From: Pseudomonas serboccidentalis
GTDB taxonomy: Bacteria > Pseudomonadota > Gammaproteobacteria > Pseudomonadales > Pseudomonadaceae
Assembly: GCF_028830055.1 (NCBI RefSeq)
Contig: NZ_CP101655.1
Span: 5,605,216-5,669,215, forward strand
Direction: 5' to 3'
Length of the DNA: 64,000 nt
Part shown: positions 63,125 to 64,000 of the stretch, piece by piece
Numbering within the stretch: position 1 is the first letter of the stretch
Layout of the letters: every line of letters starts with the position of its first letter
Translations under genes and position numbers: made by a program
Notes under the pieces: generated by a model
Seen by the model: the letters and a program-made list of their open reading frames with translations, nothing else
Told to the model about the DNA's origin: nothing
Databases searched by the model: none

Positions 63125-63965
63125 GGTGATGCTCCTTCAGCCACCAGCGGGCGACGTCGCGGCAAGTGGCGAACCACACGTCATCGCGTTGGCGCATGTG
63201 TTCGAAAAGTTGCTCCAGCAACAGGATGCGTCCCGGTTTGCCGGTGATTTTCGGGTGAAACAGGGTTGTCAGGCACAGGCCTTCATCCATGGCGCCGTCG
63301 TACTCCCGCTTCCAGTTATCGAGGGTCAGTGCGTAGCTGGCGGTGCGATCCAGCCCCGACGGGAAATTCGGCGCGCGGGTGTAGGCGAGGGAGGCGTAAT
63401 CGTCCATCTCCCAACGACCGGGGATTTCCACCAGCGGTGTGCTGTGACCGGGGACGTTGACCAGATACGGACGATCATCGCCGCGCATGCTGCTGGAATA
63501 GATGACGCCGGCGTCAGCGAGCATCGCCGGGGTTTGCGCGCGCCAGTCGCCGGACGGTGTGCGAAAGCCTTCGGCGCGGATGTGCAGGTGTTGCCAGAAC
63601 ACGTCCCTTGATTTCGCCATCACGGCTTGCTGTTGTTCCAGCGTCAGGGTGTAGAAGGATTCGTGTTTGTAGCCGTGATAGGCCACTTCATGGCCGCGTT
63701 CGACGATGGCCTGGCACTGCTTTGGCCAGTTCTCCACGACCCAGGCCGGGACGAAGAACGTGGTCGGAATATTAAAGGCGTCGAGCAGATCGAGCAGCCG
63801 GGGCAGGGCGCGGTAAGGGCCATAACCACCGAAACCGAAGTATTCGGGCTTGTGCCAGATCGAGCCGTTGAGCATCGCATCGCCGGTCGGGCCGTCGAGG
63901 TCGAAGGCCAGGGCGAGGCAGGCTTTGTGCGGCTCGGGCCAGGCCGGTTGAGGCAAGGAGGACAT
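63117..63965 (-). CDS. Polysaccharide-deacetylase-like hydrolase (cyclic imidase/PuuE-type)
   Basis: A 282-residue NodB-fold protein: LALAFDLDGPTGDAML (motif 1), TTFFVPAWVVENWPKQC, GHEVAYHGYKHESFYT (motif 2 with both His), RTPSGDWRAQTPAML (motif 3 Arg) and TLFHPKITGKPGRILLLEQL (motif 4 His). The set of ligands for a divalent metal is complete. Family members include cyclic-imide hydrolase, allantoinase and peptidoglycan deacetylase; an intracellular C-N hydrolase is likely since there is no signal peptide. The start ATG at 63965 has GGAG seven bases upstream and overlaps the stop of a preceding gene by one base (TGATG). Confidence 0.88.
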   Translation of the reverse strand: MSSLPQPAWPEPHKACLALAFDLDGPTGDAMLNGSIWHKPEYFGFGGYGPYRALPRLLDLLDAFNIPTTFFVPAWVVENWPKQCQAIVERGHEVAYHGYKHESFYTLTLEQQQAVMAKSRDVFWQHLHIRAEGFRTPSGDWRAQTPAMLADAGVIYSSSMRGDDRPYLVNVPGHSTPLVEIPGRWEMDDYASLAYTRAPNFPSGLDRTASYALTLDNWKREYDGAMDEGLCLTTLFHPKITGKPGRILLLEQLFEHMRQRDDVWFATCRDVARWWLKEHHHG

Positions 63966-64000
63966 CACAGCGCTCCGTTATTCATGGGTAAACGCCAAAT
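63965..64000 (-). CDS. 3' end of an upstream gene of the same operon (partial)
   Basis: Eleven in-frame codons (IWRLPMNNGAL) run from the window edge to a TGA that overlaps the next ATG as TGATG. Such an overlap is typical of coupled operon genes, so a coding end is likely, but the protein cannot be identified from so few residues; a transporter would be a natural member. Confidence 0.4.
   Translation of the reverse strand: MWRLPMNNGAL

Noticed and set aside
62222..63965. Hydrolase pair as cell-wall or chitin deacetylases
   Set aside because: No signal peptides or membrane anchors, and motifs resemble cytoplasmic imidase/PuuE-type members.

Overview
The window looks like a 64 kb piece of ordinary chromosome from a fluorescent Pseudomonas (P. 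fluorescens/P. putida lineage). The grounds are high GC, gene content (an MvaT-family H-NS analogue, the ptxS-kgu 2-ketogluconate locus, an AruH-type transaminase, SfnG, EfeUOB) and many short palindromic repeats of the kind known in these genomes. I see no rRNA, tRNA, CRISPR array, transposase, integrase or phage gene.

Layout. 1-6.5 kb: end of ahpC, ahpF, glyoxalase I, a small secreted protein, an MvaT/MvaU-type nucleoid protein, a membrane EAL phosphodiesterase and a LysR regulator. 6.6-12.6 kb: two EamA-type exporters, 4-hydroxyphenylpyruvate dioxygenase, an aldo/keto reductase, a LysR regulator and a small VOC protein. 12.7-16.7 kb: a glycerate/sugar-acid module (ACS-family permease, CdaR-like regulator, glycerate kinase). 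16.9-20.8 kb: a chemoreceptor, then an AT-rich Ig-like gene bounded by perfect 23-bp direct repeats of the chemoreceptor 3' end, then an AruH-like transaminase. 20.9-26.3 kb: kguE-kguK-kguT-kguD and ptxS with two perfect PtxS operators. 26.4-33.8 kb: an RND pump with adaptor, divergent from an RstA/RstB-like two-component system. 33.9-37.4 kb: nicotinamidase, a TPR protein-ECF sigma-anti-sigma operon and a methyltransferase. 37.7-42.7 kb: dienoyl-CoA isomerase-like protein and NudC, a TSUP permease, dimethylsulfone monooxygenase SfnG, a DUF1348 protein and TetR. 42.9-48.7 kb: phosphatidylserine synthase, then efeU-efeO-efeB-efeM behind a Fur-like box. 48.8-58.4 kb: an AraC regulator and two facing gene groups that together fit isoleucine and valine acyl-CoA breakdown. 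58.7-64 kb: an HPP membrane protein, a likely small RNA, an MFS transporter and a tightly coupled operon of two polysaccharide-deacetylase-like hydrolases and an MmgE/PrpD protein, with the end of one more gene at the window edge.

Repeats are the strongest non-coding theme. Two main families of paired inverted repeats (here A, with TGTAGGAGTGAGCC and GCTCGCGAT; B, with TGTAGGAGCTGCCG and GCTGCGATC) and two rarer ones (C, TGTGGGAGCGGGC; D, ATCGCCAGCAGGC) sit in most gaps at gene ends. Some supply the last codons of genes, one pair is nested inside another, and three B copies carry the same 16-base replacement in one arm.

Most genes are recognisable core or accessory metabolism. The least explained items are the direct-repeat-bounded Ig-like gene, the hydrolase/MmgE operon at the right edge, the ECF sigma operon whose sigma gene lacks a usual start codon, and the candidate small RNA near 59.45 kb. 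All family assignments come from reading the translated sequence; no searches were run.
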